A program made the position numbers and the translations under genes. From Przewalskia tangutica (Eukaryota > Streptophyta > Magnoliopsida > Solanales > Solanaceae), in NCBI GenBank assembly GCA_029844215.1, contig CM056736.1:25171501-25235500 (forward strand): DNA of 64,000 nt, given 5' to 3'. Of this stretch, positions 13,401 to 24,155 are shown in pieces. Position 1 is the first letter of the stretch. Every line of letters begins with the position of its first letter. The notes under the pieces are model-generated. The model had not been told where the DNA came from, made no database searches, and saw only the letters and a program-made list of their open reading frames with translations.

Positions 13401-13775
13401 GTATTTCAGAGCATTATCATTAATTTATAGTCTTTCAATATTTACAGATAGTAAGGTATGATGGGGGCCTTGTCCCGACAACAGTTAGTATTTTCAATAC
13501 TTCATTAGAGGTTTCATAAACTAGAGTAGTCGTTAGAGTCGGGCTTTTCATGTTAAGCCATGTTGGCTACATTTATGCTTCAACCTTATAAAAATGTTTC
13601 CACACTTTGATTTATATCATTCAGACTTATAGTATATCAACATGTATTAGTTAATTTCTGCATTCAGTATGTTATGATATCACATGTTGATTCAGCCAAT
13701 CAATTGGTTCACTCGGTCATATGTAGTTAGGCACCAAGTGTCATGTTACGTCCAGGCCAGGTTTGGGGCGTGACA
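10405..13775 (+). mobile_element. Ty3/gypsy 5' LTR with internal tandem duplication
   Basis: It starts TGTAACATCTCG (10405) and ends GGGCGTGACA (13775), and a primer-binding site follows four bases later. This is the TG...CA layout of an LTR at the 5' end of a plus-strand element. It holds two tandem copies of a 1.09-kb block, which lengthens it to 3371 bp. The element behind it is truncated at about 14059, so no matching 3' LTR or TSD can be shown. ORFs inside are short and not gene-like. Confidence 0.7.
10881..13056. repeat. 1.09-kb direct tandem duplication inside the LTR
   Basis: Copy 1 runs from about 10881 to 11966 and copy 2 from about 11967 to 13056, with an offset of 1086 bases at the left (TCACGAATG at 10881 and 11967). 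The offset drifts slightly from small indels. Matching landmarks include ATTTCATGTTTTTGG, GTAAGTTCTTCAATGATT and TGATATAAATTAAAGTCGAAA. The copies have diverged by scattered substitutions, so the duplication is not very recent. Confidence 0.9.
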
Positions 13776-13779
13776 AACT

Positions 13780-13792
13780 TGGTATTAGAGCC
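13780..13792 (+). other. Primer-binding site (initiator tRNA-Met type)
   Basis: TGGTATTAGAGCC lies just after the LTR end GACA. The family consensus complementary to the 3' end of initiator tRNA-Met is TGGTATCAGAGC, so there is one mismatch. It would prime minus-strand DNA synthesis. Confidence 0.75.
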
Positions 13793-14059
13793 ACTCGTGT
13801 ATCAACCTTATCGGTGTGCGCAATAGTTCAGTTGAGTTTAGGAAAATCTCGGGTAGGCGGGGTAAACCTTAGTGTTGAGTCTAGGCAAATTCTACGTGGT
13901 GGGGCAAACCTCTGCTACAACTTTGAGTCCGGGGGTATGTGTGAGACCCTAGATTAGAAGTACTACATCGGCATAATACAGGAGAGATGTTGGGTATATA
14001 AGTAAGCTGACCTTAGACTTTAGCGACACATTTTAAATTCGTGCGGTCCTAGGCTTAGA
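13793..14059 (+). mobile_element. Gypsy leader remnant after the PBS
   Basis: Noncoding, moderately GC-rich leader (GGGTAGGCGGGGTAAACC, GGTGGGGCAAACC) with no gag start. It ends abruptly where copia reverse transcriptase sequence on the other strand begins, so the gypsy element was truncated here. Confidence 0.5.
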
Positions 14060-14400
14060 GCCCTGAAACCACACACCCCTCAGGTTGTTTCATATAAATT
14101 TCTTCTTCCAAATCACTATTTAGGAAGACTATTTTGACATCCATTTGATGTATTTCAAGGTCACGCAAGGTTGCGATCGCAATGAATACTCGTATGGACG
14201 TCATTCTAGACACCGGGAGTACGTGTCAAAATAGGCAAGGCCTTCCTTCTGTCGATAGCCCTTGACTACCAACCTAACCTTGCACTTATCTATAGACCCA
14301 TCTACTTTATACTTCCGTTTGAGTATCCATTTACAACCAATGGTTTGTTCCCGGGGGAAGATAAACCAATATGGTTTTGTAAGATAGAGTTTATTTCACT
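14060..14400 (-). pseudogene. Truncated Ty1/copia reverse transcriptase
   Basis: Minus-strand translation gives the start of the reverse transcriptase. The CKWILKRKYKVDGSID type motif lies near 14300-14345, RLVVKGYRQ just after it, and MDVKIVFLNSDLEEEIYMKQPEG at about 14150-14075. The first catalytic aspartate region (MDVK) is visible. The YVDD motif would lie further left but is absent, because the sequence stops near 14060. Stops and a frameshift lie between the two parts. It overlaps no ORF longer than 60 residues. Confidence 0.7.
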
Positions 14401-14870
14401 ATCAATAACTTCTTTCCAGAGCGGCGCCTCTGGAGTTGACAATGCTTCAACAGTTGTCCTTGGTTCGTTATCAACCATATAAGCTACAAATTCAGGACCG
14501 AAGGTTTTATCCTTCCTGGCCCTTTTACTTCGTCTTGTTCCATATCTGGAGTCTCCAAGTTCTGAGAATCTGGAACACTAGATTCCAGATATTCAGCCAC
14601 TTCGGAGTCCACTAGATCTGAACTATCTAGATTCGGAAAGTCAACGACTCCTGATTCTTGAGAGCTTTGTTCATACCTTCATTTGCGAGAGGTTATGTCT
14701 CTTTCCTTTCTAGGAAAAGTATCCTCAAAGAATTGGGCATTTCTTGATTCCATGATCGTACCCCCGTAAATATCTGGTACATCTGACTTATGCACTAAGA
14801 AGCGATAAGCACTACTGTTATTTGCATATCCGATGAAAATGCAATCTAAAGTCTTAGGTCTAATAATGAC
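14401..14870 (-). pseudogene. Copia linker between integrase and reverse transcriptase
   Basis: A low-complexity linker on the minus strand, rich in S, E and P, connects the integrase C-terminus to the reverse transcriptase start. It contains stops. There are no separate domains and no other gene. Confidence 0.45.
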
Positions 14871-15527
14871 CTACTTTGGCTTAGGTACTTCAACCTTTTC
14901 CAAACAACCCCACACCTTCAAGTATATATAGGTGAGTTTCTTTCTCTTCCATGACTCGTATGGATTTTTGTCCTTACCCTTATGTGAGACTCTATTAAGA
15001 ATCGTATTAGCGGTAAGTACAACTTCTCCCCACATATTTTGGGGAAGACATGATTTGATGAGCAAGGCATTCATCATATCCTTCAATGTACGGTTCTTGC
15101 ATTCAGCTACACCGTTAGACTGAAGTGAGTATAGAGCCATCATTTGATGAACAATGGCCGATTGGGCATAATATTCCTCAAATAACGCTACGTATTCTCC
15201 CCATCTAGCGCTACGAATTGATTTAATCTGCATGCTCAGTTGGTTTTGAACTTCTTCTTTGTAGCGTATGGACGCTACAAAGGTTTCATCCTTACTTTTC
15301 AATAAGTAAAGGTAACACTACCTTGTGTTGTCATCTATAAATGTCACAAAGTCCTTGTTCCCCCCTCTAGTTTGTGCAAACTTCAAATCACACATATCTG
15401 TGTTGATAAGTTCTAGAGGAGCGGTATCCCTTTCGATGGATCTAAAGGGAGTCTTAGTGAGTTTTGCCTCTACGCACACCTCACACTTATGTTGAGGGTT
15501 TACGTCGATAGATGACAACAACCTCAA
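14871..15527 (-). pseudogene. Ty1/copia pre-integrase and integrase core
   Basis: Two minus-strand frames form one integrase. 15318-15527 holds the pre-integrase zinc region end (CEVCVEAKLTKTPF), the first catalytic aspartate (INTDMCDLKF) and FVTFIDD. 14871-15302 continues with EVQNQLSMQIKSIR, LYSLQSNGVAECKNRT with the catalytic glutamate, and VWGCL. The second catalytic motif, usually SDRGGEY, reads SARWGEY, so the aspartate is lost. A stop or shift near 15303-15317 separates the frames. Integration activity is ruled out. Confidence 0.8.
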
Positions 15528-15705
15528 CTTTACTGATTTTGGGAATTAGCATCGCGGTTCAGGCTGACTGGCGCCGCGACTCTACTTCAAGAAAAGAAGC
15601 GCTGCGGCGCTGTCACTTTGACACTGGGGTGGCAGTGGCCTCGATCACATTTCTAGACCGGGAGCTCCGCGACCCTAATTCAGGCGCTGCAACCCTTTCC
15701 TAAAA
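15528..15705. repeat. GC-rich LTR-like block inside the copia element
   Basis: The expected protease and zinc-knuckle part of the copia element is replaced by a GC-rich block with GGCGCCGCGAC, GCGCTGCGGCGCTG and GGCGCTGCAACCC motifs. The same kind of motif occurs in the LTR of this element (19905-19998) and in several other LTRs of the window. I read it as an inserted or rearranged LTR piece. The plus-strand ORF at 15512-15703 is a by-product. Confidence 0.5.
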
Positions 15706-16409
15706 TCAGACCATTTTTATATTTAGGACGTGAAGCACGTTGCTGACTTGGATCCTCCAATCCACAACCTTATTGTCAATATCTGAAGGATTATTCTCGT
15801 CTTGTACAATGATAGCCTCAATCATGTCATCAAGAAGCGTGTCCTCGACGACGTTGGACTTTGCCTTTCCTTTGGCCTTCTTTTGAAGCTTCTCCCACAA
15901 CTCTTTGGTGGTGCCTACGGTGCAATAAACCGTGTAGAGCGGGTTTGATAAGCAGTTCAGGATATATTTCTTACACATGAAATCATTATGAGTCCATGCA
16001 TCAAGAGTCATTTCGAAGAGAACATAGAAACTTTAGCCCCCTTCAGCCATATCAATAGGCTTAGGGTCCGCACCATCTCCTGTTTTAGGAGGGTCTTCTG
16101 TGACACATCGTGCCACTCCCATCACGATTAGGAAAAACAACATTTTCATATTCCTAGCCTTACTTTACACACTTTAATCAGACATAATTTAATCTCATTA
16201 TTGACAAGAAAGAAAGTTAACTTAGCCCAATTTCGGATTCTGGCCCACGTCAGTCACTTTGTTGGACTGAGTGTCCATTTCCTCATTACTATAATTCGGA
16301 TCCTTTGTCTGGGACAGATATAGGCCTTCTGCTACAAAATAGAACATCTTCAACCTTCTCATTTTGTCCCAGTTGACATCCTCAACTTCTCGTGGGCGCT
16401 TGCTTCCAC

Positions 16410-18931
16410 TGTTGACAGTCAATTTTGACCCGTTTTTCATATATTTCGTGCAATTTTAAGTATTTTAGCACACCGCATTTTAATCGTTATTTTGCATATT
16501 TTTACATAATATTCTATGTTTATTTCTTCACAAAAATGGCATTGCATCTTTTATTTTTAAATTAAGCATTATGTCGTTGTTAATATTATGTTTTTATTAT
16601 TGTTATACCGTCGTTTTATTTTAATAATATTTGCATCTCTTTAAATAATTAATTGACATCCTGTTTTTACTTTTAATCATGCATTAAACATGTCTTAAAA
16701 ATTGCATTTTAGTATTATTGCATCGGCATTTGCATTTTAATAATCTTGCATCTTTTTAAATAATTTTTCTTTAAATAATTAACCAGCCTTGCATTTTTTG
16801 TCAAACCAGTCCAGTCCGAGTCCCAATCCGAATCAGTCCAATCCAACATTTTTTTATTATTATTTCACCCATACCTCTTTTACCTTTACCACACTCCACC
16901 CCATACCTTTTCTTTCAAGCCCATGCCCCTATTCCCCTACCCTACCTCTTTTATTTATTAAAAGGGGCAGCCCACCCACGTTCAGCCACTTAACAAAATA
17001 AGGGCTGAGCCCATTTTTCATTGGAGAAAGGAGAAAAGAACCATTTCTCCCTCAGCTTCCCTTGCCGCCACCCTTCGCCGCCCTTCGCCGCCCTCCGCCG
17101 CCTTTCGCCGGAGTTCTAAAAAACTCCGGCGAACCCCCCTTTCAAAACACCCCGCAGCCCACGCGCACCCCTGCCCTCTCCCTCTCCACTCGTCGAACCA
17201 CCCATTCCCGTCGTCATTTCGGCCAGTGGCGAACCTTTATTCGGCGAACACGCCCGCGAACCACATCGCGCACTGCATCAAAGACCACGGCGGCGTTTCT
17301 CCGGCGTTAGCCGTGGTAGTGACGCCACCATTTTCCTTTTGTGCTACTCAAATAGCCGAAGTCTAAAACTCCGACGACGTTGGTTTTCGACTATGTTCTG
17401 GTATCTGTTGTTCATTTTATGCTAAGGGACTGATTTCTTTTATTTTGAATCTCGCCGGAGTTTAAAAGAAAACTCCGGCGACCTTGAAGGCTTTACTTTG
17501 GGTATCTATCGCGGTTTACTGATTTTTGTTTTGTTGTCGGAATTTAAAAATTCCGACGACCTTGTTGGCTTCATTTTTATCGTTGTTGTTGGTTATTTGG
17601 ACTGTTCTTGATTTTGTTATCCCGCCGGAGTTTTTTTTAAAACTCCTGCGGATTCTGGTGACTGTCCTACTGTTTTCGGCGATTTGTGGGTCACTGTTTT
17701 GTTGTTTTCCATCGTCCCACAGATCAGTTGGTTTGTCGTGTTTGATTCCCACTTCTGGGGACCATTGTTGTTCACTGTCTTGATCACTAACGTTCTGTTG
17801 GCTATACCCCTTTTAGGAACAATTGTGTTGCTCGTTTCACTATGATCCATCTACTGTTTTGCTGGGTTGGAATTGTTGCTGCTGCTTGTAGTGTCTCGCT
17901 AATCATTTTGGGCTATGTTGCTTACTGTTTCGCTGTGTTGCTACTGTTCCGGCGAACTGTCCACTGTTCATTGGGTTTCTGTGCTAATTTTGGGCGATTT
18001 GGTCCTTTTAGTTAATTTATTTACTGATTAAAAGAACAGATGCTACACTTATTGGCCGATGAAAAAGTTATCCGTCGATTTTTGAGGCCTCCACAGTTGC
18101 AAAGACGGAAAATAAAATAAATGAAGCTTTCTGGGCAAGGATGATTTCTTCCACTTACACCGGATAACCAACATGCGCTGGCAGGGCGAATTCTCGCAGC
18201 CGCACTTGTGTAGGCTGTCCCACTTTATATATTTTTATATCTAAGCCCTCTGTGTTTAAAACTATTACTGTTTTGGCGCGGATATGAATGTTTTATTTAT
18301 TTTATTATTTTTAGCAATATTGGCCGATGAAGGAATCTCCGTCTGATTTCCAAGGCCTCCTCTGTGCAAAAGACGGATTTATTTATTTATTTTTGCTTTT
18401 ACTTATTAATTCTTGTCATTACATTAAATTATTTATCCTATTACTAACACTTTTACTAAGTGTTTATGCAGGTACCCGGAGATCATCTTGGGCAGAAGGC
18501 CTAAAAAGGGCTAAAAGATGTCCCGAAGTTTTATTTTATGTCGCATTTAATTTTGGTTTTATTATTTTTGTATTGTATTTTATTTTAATTATAAATTATG
18601 AAAAATGCTTAGAATACGTAGAATAATAAAGACAATAAATAATTAGCCTAGGTTTGAACGAATAACCACAAGTTAGCGGATCTTAAAGGATGTCTAACCC
18701 CTTCCCTTTAGGATAATAAAGAACCCTGACTCAGAATCTCACTAATTTCGCAGACCATTAAATGGAGATTAATTGCAGTATTTTACTGCGATAAATCAAG
18801 TGTCATAATTCACTTAAATAATTAGGTGGCGATTCCTCAAAAACAGCATTATTGCTCCATCCAGGGAGCCGCGCCAAAGAGCAACGTTGCGGATACCGTT
18901 CAGACCCCCGAGGTCAAAAACGGGCGCGACA
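16410..18931 (+). mobile_element. Tat/Ogre-like solo LTR with perfect TSD
   Basis: It starts TGTTGACAGTC (16410) and ends GGGCGCGACA (18931), flanked by TCCAC at 16405-16409 and 18932-18936. No internal coding region is present, so this is a solo LTR of 2522 bp. The 3' part (AATTAGGTGGCGATTCC, 18818-18835) resembles Tat/Ogre LTRs (inference). A TATA-like tract lies near 16947-16960. Downstream are a CTTCGCCGCC-type short repeat (17067-17108), a hairpin series (17105-17651) and a direct repeat (GGCCGATGAA...GGCCTCC) at 18052-18120 and 18322-18385. ORFs inside are not genes. Confidence 0.92.
17105..17651 (+). other. Series of four strong hairpins in the LTR leader
   Basis: Four inverted repeats share one design. 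17105-17132 has perfect 11-bp arms (TCGCCGGAGTT / AACTCCGGCGA). 17452-17481 has perfect 12-bp arms (TCGCCGGAGTTT / AAACTCCGGCGA). 17536-17557 has perfect 10-bp arms (GTCGGAATTT / AAATTCCGAC). 17622-17651 has 13-bp arms with one mismatch. A decayed fifth lies at 17354-17376. The second and third are followed by GACCTTG and a GGCTT word. They lie downstream of the TATA-like tract, so they would be in the transcribed leader. The function is unknown. Confidence 0.85.
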
Positions 18932-19139
18932 TCCACCACTCTTGGGAGCGGTGACACCATCAACACCTTGATTATCAACACCATGACAAACATAGGCAAT
19001 CTGAACCTCAGTATCAGAACCATAGTCTAGTTTGTTGACACAAATAGAGTTACTGTCAATAGAACTGTCTTCAACCAGAAAACCACAACCATAACCAGAT
19101 TTGGTCACACAACTGTTGACCGACATCTTTCGAACACTC

Positions 19140-20090
19140 CTACAATCTTGTTTTAAAATTGTTGGAAAAAAGATACGGAAATAGTAAATAATTATTACAG
19201 TGATCGAAAGGATAAACTTTAAAGATTACAACAACGAGTTTTTAATAATTAACAATCTTGAACTAGAATTCCAATTATGAATTTTGTATCCAGAAATACA
19301 AGAGCTTGAACTGCTGCAATTGTGGCTTGTATGTCCACTGAGAATATGACTTAGTTAGAGTTCTTTGATAGCAAGATCCAACCTGAAACACTTAGCGACA
19401 AATTAGAGAATCACAACACCATCGGTTGAGTAGAAAGATGACTCTTTGTCTTTAAGATAAGATTACCCCGTATATATCATTTTTTGTTGCTAGGAAATAG
19501 TCTGCCAAGATAAATCAACTACTAACATAATTTAGCAAAGGAAACTCACGTATTTTTGTTGAAGAACTTTGAGTATTGAAAGGATGCTAGAGAGGAAGAA
19601 GATTTTCTGAAGTGTTTAAAAATTGAGCCAAAATCCTCAATATATAGTGTAAGAATTGTCTCTCCAAGTGCCAAGTAATGACAATGAATTGCCCAAGTAA
19701 TGGGCATTGAATCACCCAGGTAATGGCAATGAATTGCCCAAGTAATGACACCCATTTATCAACCCAAATAATGGTTGATTAATGATGGAATGAATGCCAT
19801 TGAGGGCAGCCCAAAAGTCTCCAAAAATCATATTTTCATCTAAGACTTTCTGCTAGGGAAGCGCCCTGGTGCCTCGGGAAGCGACACGGCTACACAAACA
19901 TGGATCAGAATTAGCGACGTGGCACTGACGGGGTTGGCGTCACAACGCTCTTTGGTGCCGCGGTGGCGCCGCGACCCTTCTCGGCTCTGCAGCCCTTTCC
20001 GACCCGTTTCATTTTTACATTGTACACATTTCTTCCTCCGTTTACAATGTGAAACACTTGTCATTTGGTCAATGACCGTCCATCATTCTA
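19140..20090 (-). mobile_element. Probable 5' LTR of the second copia element
   Basis: It lies just upstream of gag on the minus strand. It has a TATA-like tract on that strand (near 19640, TATATATTG), a GC-rich palindromic module (19905-19998) upstream of it, and a tandem repeat. Neither the PBS nor the exact LTR ends could be identified, so the coordinates are approximate. Confidence 0.5.
19668..19790. repeat. Short tandem repeat (CCAAGTAATGGCAATGAATTG type)
   Basis: About five degenerate copies of a unit near 22-24 bp, built on CCCAAGTAATG and CAATGAATTG, lie just upstream of the TATA-like tract of the minus-strand LTR. The ORF at 19546-19755 (repeated AIHCHYL) is created by it. Confidence 0.8.
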
Positions 20091-20508
20091 TGTCTCAAAC
20101 ACTTTACTTACGTACCAATATCTCTTTCACTAATTACGATTCTTGGTACAATATGTGCACATGTGTGAAAGTGACGTCTCCGACGTGCGGGGCCTCAATT
20201 GTTCGAGTTATAAATAATGGGATAAACTTTATTCCACATTAATAAATTTTCAACAGTGATGAATTCCACTAATGAACCTCATTTGATGGCTTCTTTTCTG
20301 CAAAAGATGCATACCTACTCTATCTCACTCCACTTGTAACCCTCATCCTACTACGATATTCGACCACTGCAGGATATGAAACTTCAACTGTCTTAATAAA
20401 AACAATTACTCCCTTCGGTATTTTCTACACCAACCCACAACAGACGTGCTCTTTCATCGCAATATTCTAACACCTAACACCTGCTCACAGTGGCAAAAAC
20501 CAGAAACA
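20091..20508. other. No gene seen
   Basis: Unassigned DNA between two copia elements. There is no ORF above 60 residues except shadows and no recognisable repeat. It may be flanking host DNA or older repeat. Confidence 0.4.
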
Positions 20509-21720
20509 TGAAAGTATATTTATGTCCTAGAGATAATCAGTATTAGGACAAATGTACTTTATACACATTCATATTTATATATTAATGATGATTAATATTA
20601 TGACATTTGTATTTGTTGAATTATTAGTTGATTGTTTATAATATTCTATAAATGTATCCCTAAGAGATTACGTGGTTATTAATGATGTGAGAATTAATAT
20701 TATAACATAACTCTTAAATTGCCTCGACTAATGATCATCGAAAATGGGATATCGATGATATGCGATACGTCGACATGTGGTCTGCATCATATCCTTAGGG
20801 GATGTAGTATGTCTCACTTGCTACGAGTTATGGTGACTCATGATGGACACATGGATCTTGTTGAAGTATTGGTATACCCTGCTGATATACTGTTTGTTTT
20901 ACATGTCTAAAGTAGGATCATCGTGTGGGAGATAGAAGTCCTTAGACTTGAGGTCGATACACACTTTTTATGCAGAGTAATGTACTTTGATCCCGTCCTA
21001 AGCTCAAATGCCTTATAGGTTGAGACGCGGTTTGTTTTGGGTACATTGCGAAGTGGATTAAATGTGGTAGTTGAGCCAAGATTAGGATTTATTTCTCGAA
21101 TGTATCTTCGAGAGAACACTCGGATTCTCATATGGTATTAGGTTGACTAAGTCGTTGGCCAACGCAATGGACATGTCTTTGATATGGTCATGTTGTCAAC
21201 TAATATAGATGAGAAATAATGATCAAGCCATTTGGATAGACACTTGACAAATCCTAAGCTTGATTGAGTGTGTCGTGAATGAAAGAATTTTATCTTCCCA
21301 CATAGAGGTTCAGTTCACAGGTTTCGTGTAACTATACTTCACATATTGATTTCGTCTTCCAACGCAGTCTAGGAGTTCCGAGTATACCCTAATGTTATTA
21401 GTGTCGATATGTGAAAGCATGAAGGGTAACACTAAGTCAAGTGTTCCGTCGATTCAAGGATGTAATTAGAAGGAGATTATATATATGTTCGGTTTATAAT
21501 CGTGATATAAAAAGAAAATAGAAAATAAGGCAGAAAATGGAATAGTGCTGCGACACCACTTACTCAGCACCGCTGCGCTAAGTGTCCAACGGGTCCGAGA
21601 TGGCCCAGTCTGTTGAGGTTTTCTAGGCTGGCCCATTTGGGGAACCCTAACTGTCCTCTTCAGCTATAAATAAGAGTGTTCCCCTCACATATTTTCTACA
21701 CCATATCAAGAGATTAATCT
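20509..21720 (+). repeat. Copia 5' LTR, left part
   Basis: It starts TGAAAGTATATTT, colinear with 38618. The TATA box TATAAATA is at 21665-21672, preceded by a decayed GC module (21546-21580). It breaks off at AATCT (21716-21720), the target duplicated by the gypsy element. ORFs at 20719-20910 and 20907-21131 are LTR shadows; the second recurs at 39018-39242. Confidence 0.93.
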
Positions 21721-22330
21721 TGTCACGACCCGACCACGGACCCGTGACTGGTGCCTTACCCCGGGCACCCTTGTGATACAACATCAGAGAAAACCAGCGG
21801 AAAATAAACTCACAACAAGAACCCATATAGAAAATAAACAGGCTAACCAAAAACGGCTACCTCTAACGTAACAAAGCTGAACAGTTACATCCTTAACAAC
21901 CCAAGCTATAACAGGACTACAGACCTCTAAGAAAGAGTAAACACTATGACGGGACAGGGCCCCATCATGCCCCTGAATGTACAAATATCTACAACACCGA
22001 GAACTGCCAAAAGTCGAGCCTCCGGAGAAATGGAGCTCGACACTGAGTAAAGATCCTAAGAATGAGGATCCACCACTCTTTCACCTGCGGCGTGAACGCA
22101 GCCGAGAAGGGGGTCGATTACATATGTACCAAGTATGTAAAACTGGAAAATACTATAATAATATCATAAGTTTAAAATAAACTGGAGTCATGGAAGAGAG
22201 TCAAAAATACCGTACACTGTGCCTTACTAACAATGAGAGTAATAAGTATAAACTTTACTGCATAAAATAGAAGGCTCATGATCAAAACAGGATCTCCCGC
22301 CCGTAGTATCATTAAGCAATCATACTCCTG

Positions 22331-22505
22331 GGACTATTTCACTCGCATGGGTCCTGTGGACCCGCATAAGGTCATCACCTCGCATGGGACTATTTCACCC
22401 GCATGGGACTATTTCACCCGCATGAGGTCATCCGCCTCGCATGAGACTATTTCACCCGCATGAGACTATTTCACCCGCATGGGTCCTGTGGACCCGCATG
22501 AGTAC
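22331..22505. repeat. Tandem repeat of a GGGACTATTTCACCCGCAT unit
   Basis: Five copies of a unit near 20-24 bp, mixed with ATGAGGTCATC and GGGTCCTGTGGACCC (a hairpin) units, lie here. The other LTR has one copy fewer (30178-30345). A related array on the opposite strand sits in the solo LTR at 46380-46570. Confidence 0.85.
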
Positions 22506-24038
22506 AAGCGCCGCACTCGCATCATGGGTAGCAAATCCATGGCATAAATAGTAATAATAATAATAATACATAAATCAACACAACCGGCTATCATACATAA
22601 CATAAGCGCTACCGGCTTATCATAACGTAAGCAAGTTAAGAATATCTCCTAACTTCTTAATAACATTTCTAGTACATCCTCTCATTTTAGTTACTTAAGG
22701 CACTACATGTCATTTTAAAAGAAAATCCGGGAATTTAAACCAAGTACCACGTTCCTTAAACCTTTTAAAAAATGACTCCTTTTTATGTAAAAACTCTCAA
22801 GATACTAATAACCGTAGTATCAAGTCACGACAACTTTTCAAAACAAGTCACGTTTACCTTTAAAAATACAATAGGCTTCTAAAATCAAGTGACTTCATCT
22901 CTTTTAAAACCTTAGGCAATTAATGTCTTAAAAACAATTTGCCTTCCACAAATTCCAATCCTTTATCCGTACTTATTTTACTTGGAGTAAACCTTTTCTT
23001 GTTAACCTTTCATAAAGCCAATACAACCAACTTCCCATAAAGTTGTTATATTATCATTATACACTAGTCAAACACATCTCCCTATATCCAAGGGACTTAT
23101 ACTTTTAAACGAAACAAGTATCATATACTTAAAACAAGTGAAGAATGCCAAATCTTGTACGTCTACCGTACTACATAGGTACAACTACTCATGCTCAAGA
23201 GATAGAAAAGCTCCACATACCTCTTCGGTCAATCCACTTGCTAAGTCCAAAATACCGCACGTAATATGTCAACCTATAATGACCATAATACGTTTATTAA
23301 CTTCTAGTTTCAATGTAGACATTTCTAAGTTCAAAGTTACTAATTTCTATGGAAAATTGGGCAGCATTTCCTTTGTTTCTACATACTTTGCCACCTCTTT
23401 CAAGGCCGAATTCAACATCCAAACGCCACATTTAAGTCCCAACAATCCAAACATTTCAAAGGGGATTACACACCTAAACTTGGGTGTGTAAAATTCTGCC
23501 CCATAAGGTACAACAACTAACTTAACAAGTTTAAGGTAGTTTTTAGGCTACAACATGCTCACATAACCTTCTTAACCAATCCTTTCATATCCAAACCATA
23601 TTTCTTACATGCAATGAATCTAAGAGCATTATTTACTACTACAAGTTCCTTCTTCTTTACATGTAACACAATTAACTAGCCATAAGAGAAGAATTGTTAC
23701 CTAAGAGCTTTAGCCAAAATTATTCCAACAACTTTGCTAGCCTCCTTTCCAAGAACACCACCACAATAACTCCTACAAGCTAGCCACAAGCTTTCTTTCT
23801 TGCCACACTTTTTCAGATTTTTCTCAAGCTTTGAATTTCTCTTGAAATTCTAGAGAGAAGTGAGAGCTTTAGCTTTAAAGAGAGAGAAGGTCTTTGAAAG
23901 ATGACCAAGTCTTCAAGACTTGGTCAATATATAAGACATGCAAAAATCAGATGTGGGGAACACTTGTCACCCACCCATGGCCTCTTTTAAAACAAAACAG
24001 TGCAAAATTTTCCACTTAACTTCGCAAAACCCGCCTCG

Positions 24039-24155
24039 GCGCCGCGGCGCTAAAACCCCTGCAACCCCTCAGAACTTCCGGCGCCGCGACCCTGTTTTCC
24101 GGCGCCGCGGCGCTGCAACTTCAGCGTTCCCACAGAATATCCGGCGCCGCGGCCC
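24039..24155. repeat. GC-rich palindromic module array in the gypsy LTR
   Basis: The 12-bp palindrome GCGCCGCGGCGC occurs at 24039-24050 and 24102-24113. Near copies lie at 24080-24093 (GCGCCGCGACCCTG) and 24144-24155 (GCGCCGCGGCCC). It lies upstream of the TATA tract on the minus strand. The matching place in the other LTR (31873-32000) has a different number and order of copies. Confidence 0.9.

Larger units (their letters stand above)
15706..19126 (-). pseudogene. Copia gag split by a 2.5-kb solo LTR
   Basis: Gag starts at the ATG at 19124-19126 and runs to 18932. It is then interrupted by the solo LTR at 16410-18931 and resumes at 16409-16222 (NWDKMRRLKMFYFVAEG). More gag follows at about 16130-15706 (MTLDAWTHNDFMCKKYILNCLSNPLY...TTKELWEKLQKK), a typical copia gag particle domain. 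Leaving out the LTR and one copy of its 5-bp duplication, the frame on both sides continues without a stop across the insertion point. So the gag frame was open when the LTR-containing element inserted. A stop near 16222 and shifts near 16020-16100 are separate lesions. Confidence 0.75.
14060..20090 (-). mobile_element. Ty1/copia retrotransposon interrupted by a solo LTR
   Basis: On the minus strand the order is LTR-like DNA (about 20090-19140), gag (19126-15706, split by a solo LTR), integrase (15527-14871), linker, and the first part of reverse transcriptase (about 14370-14060). The rest of the polymerase, RNase H and the 3' LTR are missing at the left. Protease is not found; a GC-rich block occupies its place. 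Resemblance to Tork-type copia elements is an inference from gag and integrase style. Confidence 0.8.

Noticed and set aside
14932..15123. Plus-strand ORF within the copia integrase
   Set aside because: It is the antisense shadow of the integrase coding sequence.
17062..17310. Arginine/proline-rich ORF on the plus strand
   Set aside because: It lies wholly within the Tat-like solo LTR, over the CTTCGCCGCC repeat and the first hairpin, and has no domain. The openness follows from GC-rich repeats.
20907..21131. 74-residue ORF repeated at 39018-39242
   Set aside because: Explained by the copia LTR pair; antisense to the LTR and related in inverted form to 43493-43711. Not a gene family.
23138..23491. 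117-residue ORF, also found at 30971-31324
   Set aside because: Its duplication is explained by the two LTRs of one gypsy element; no domain is visible, and it is antisense to the element.
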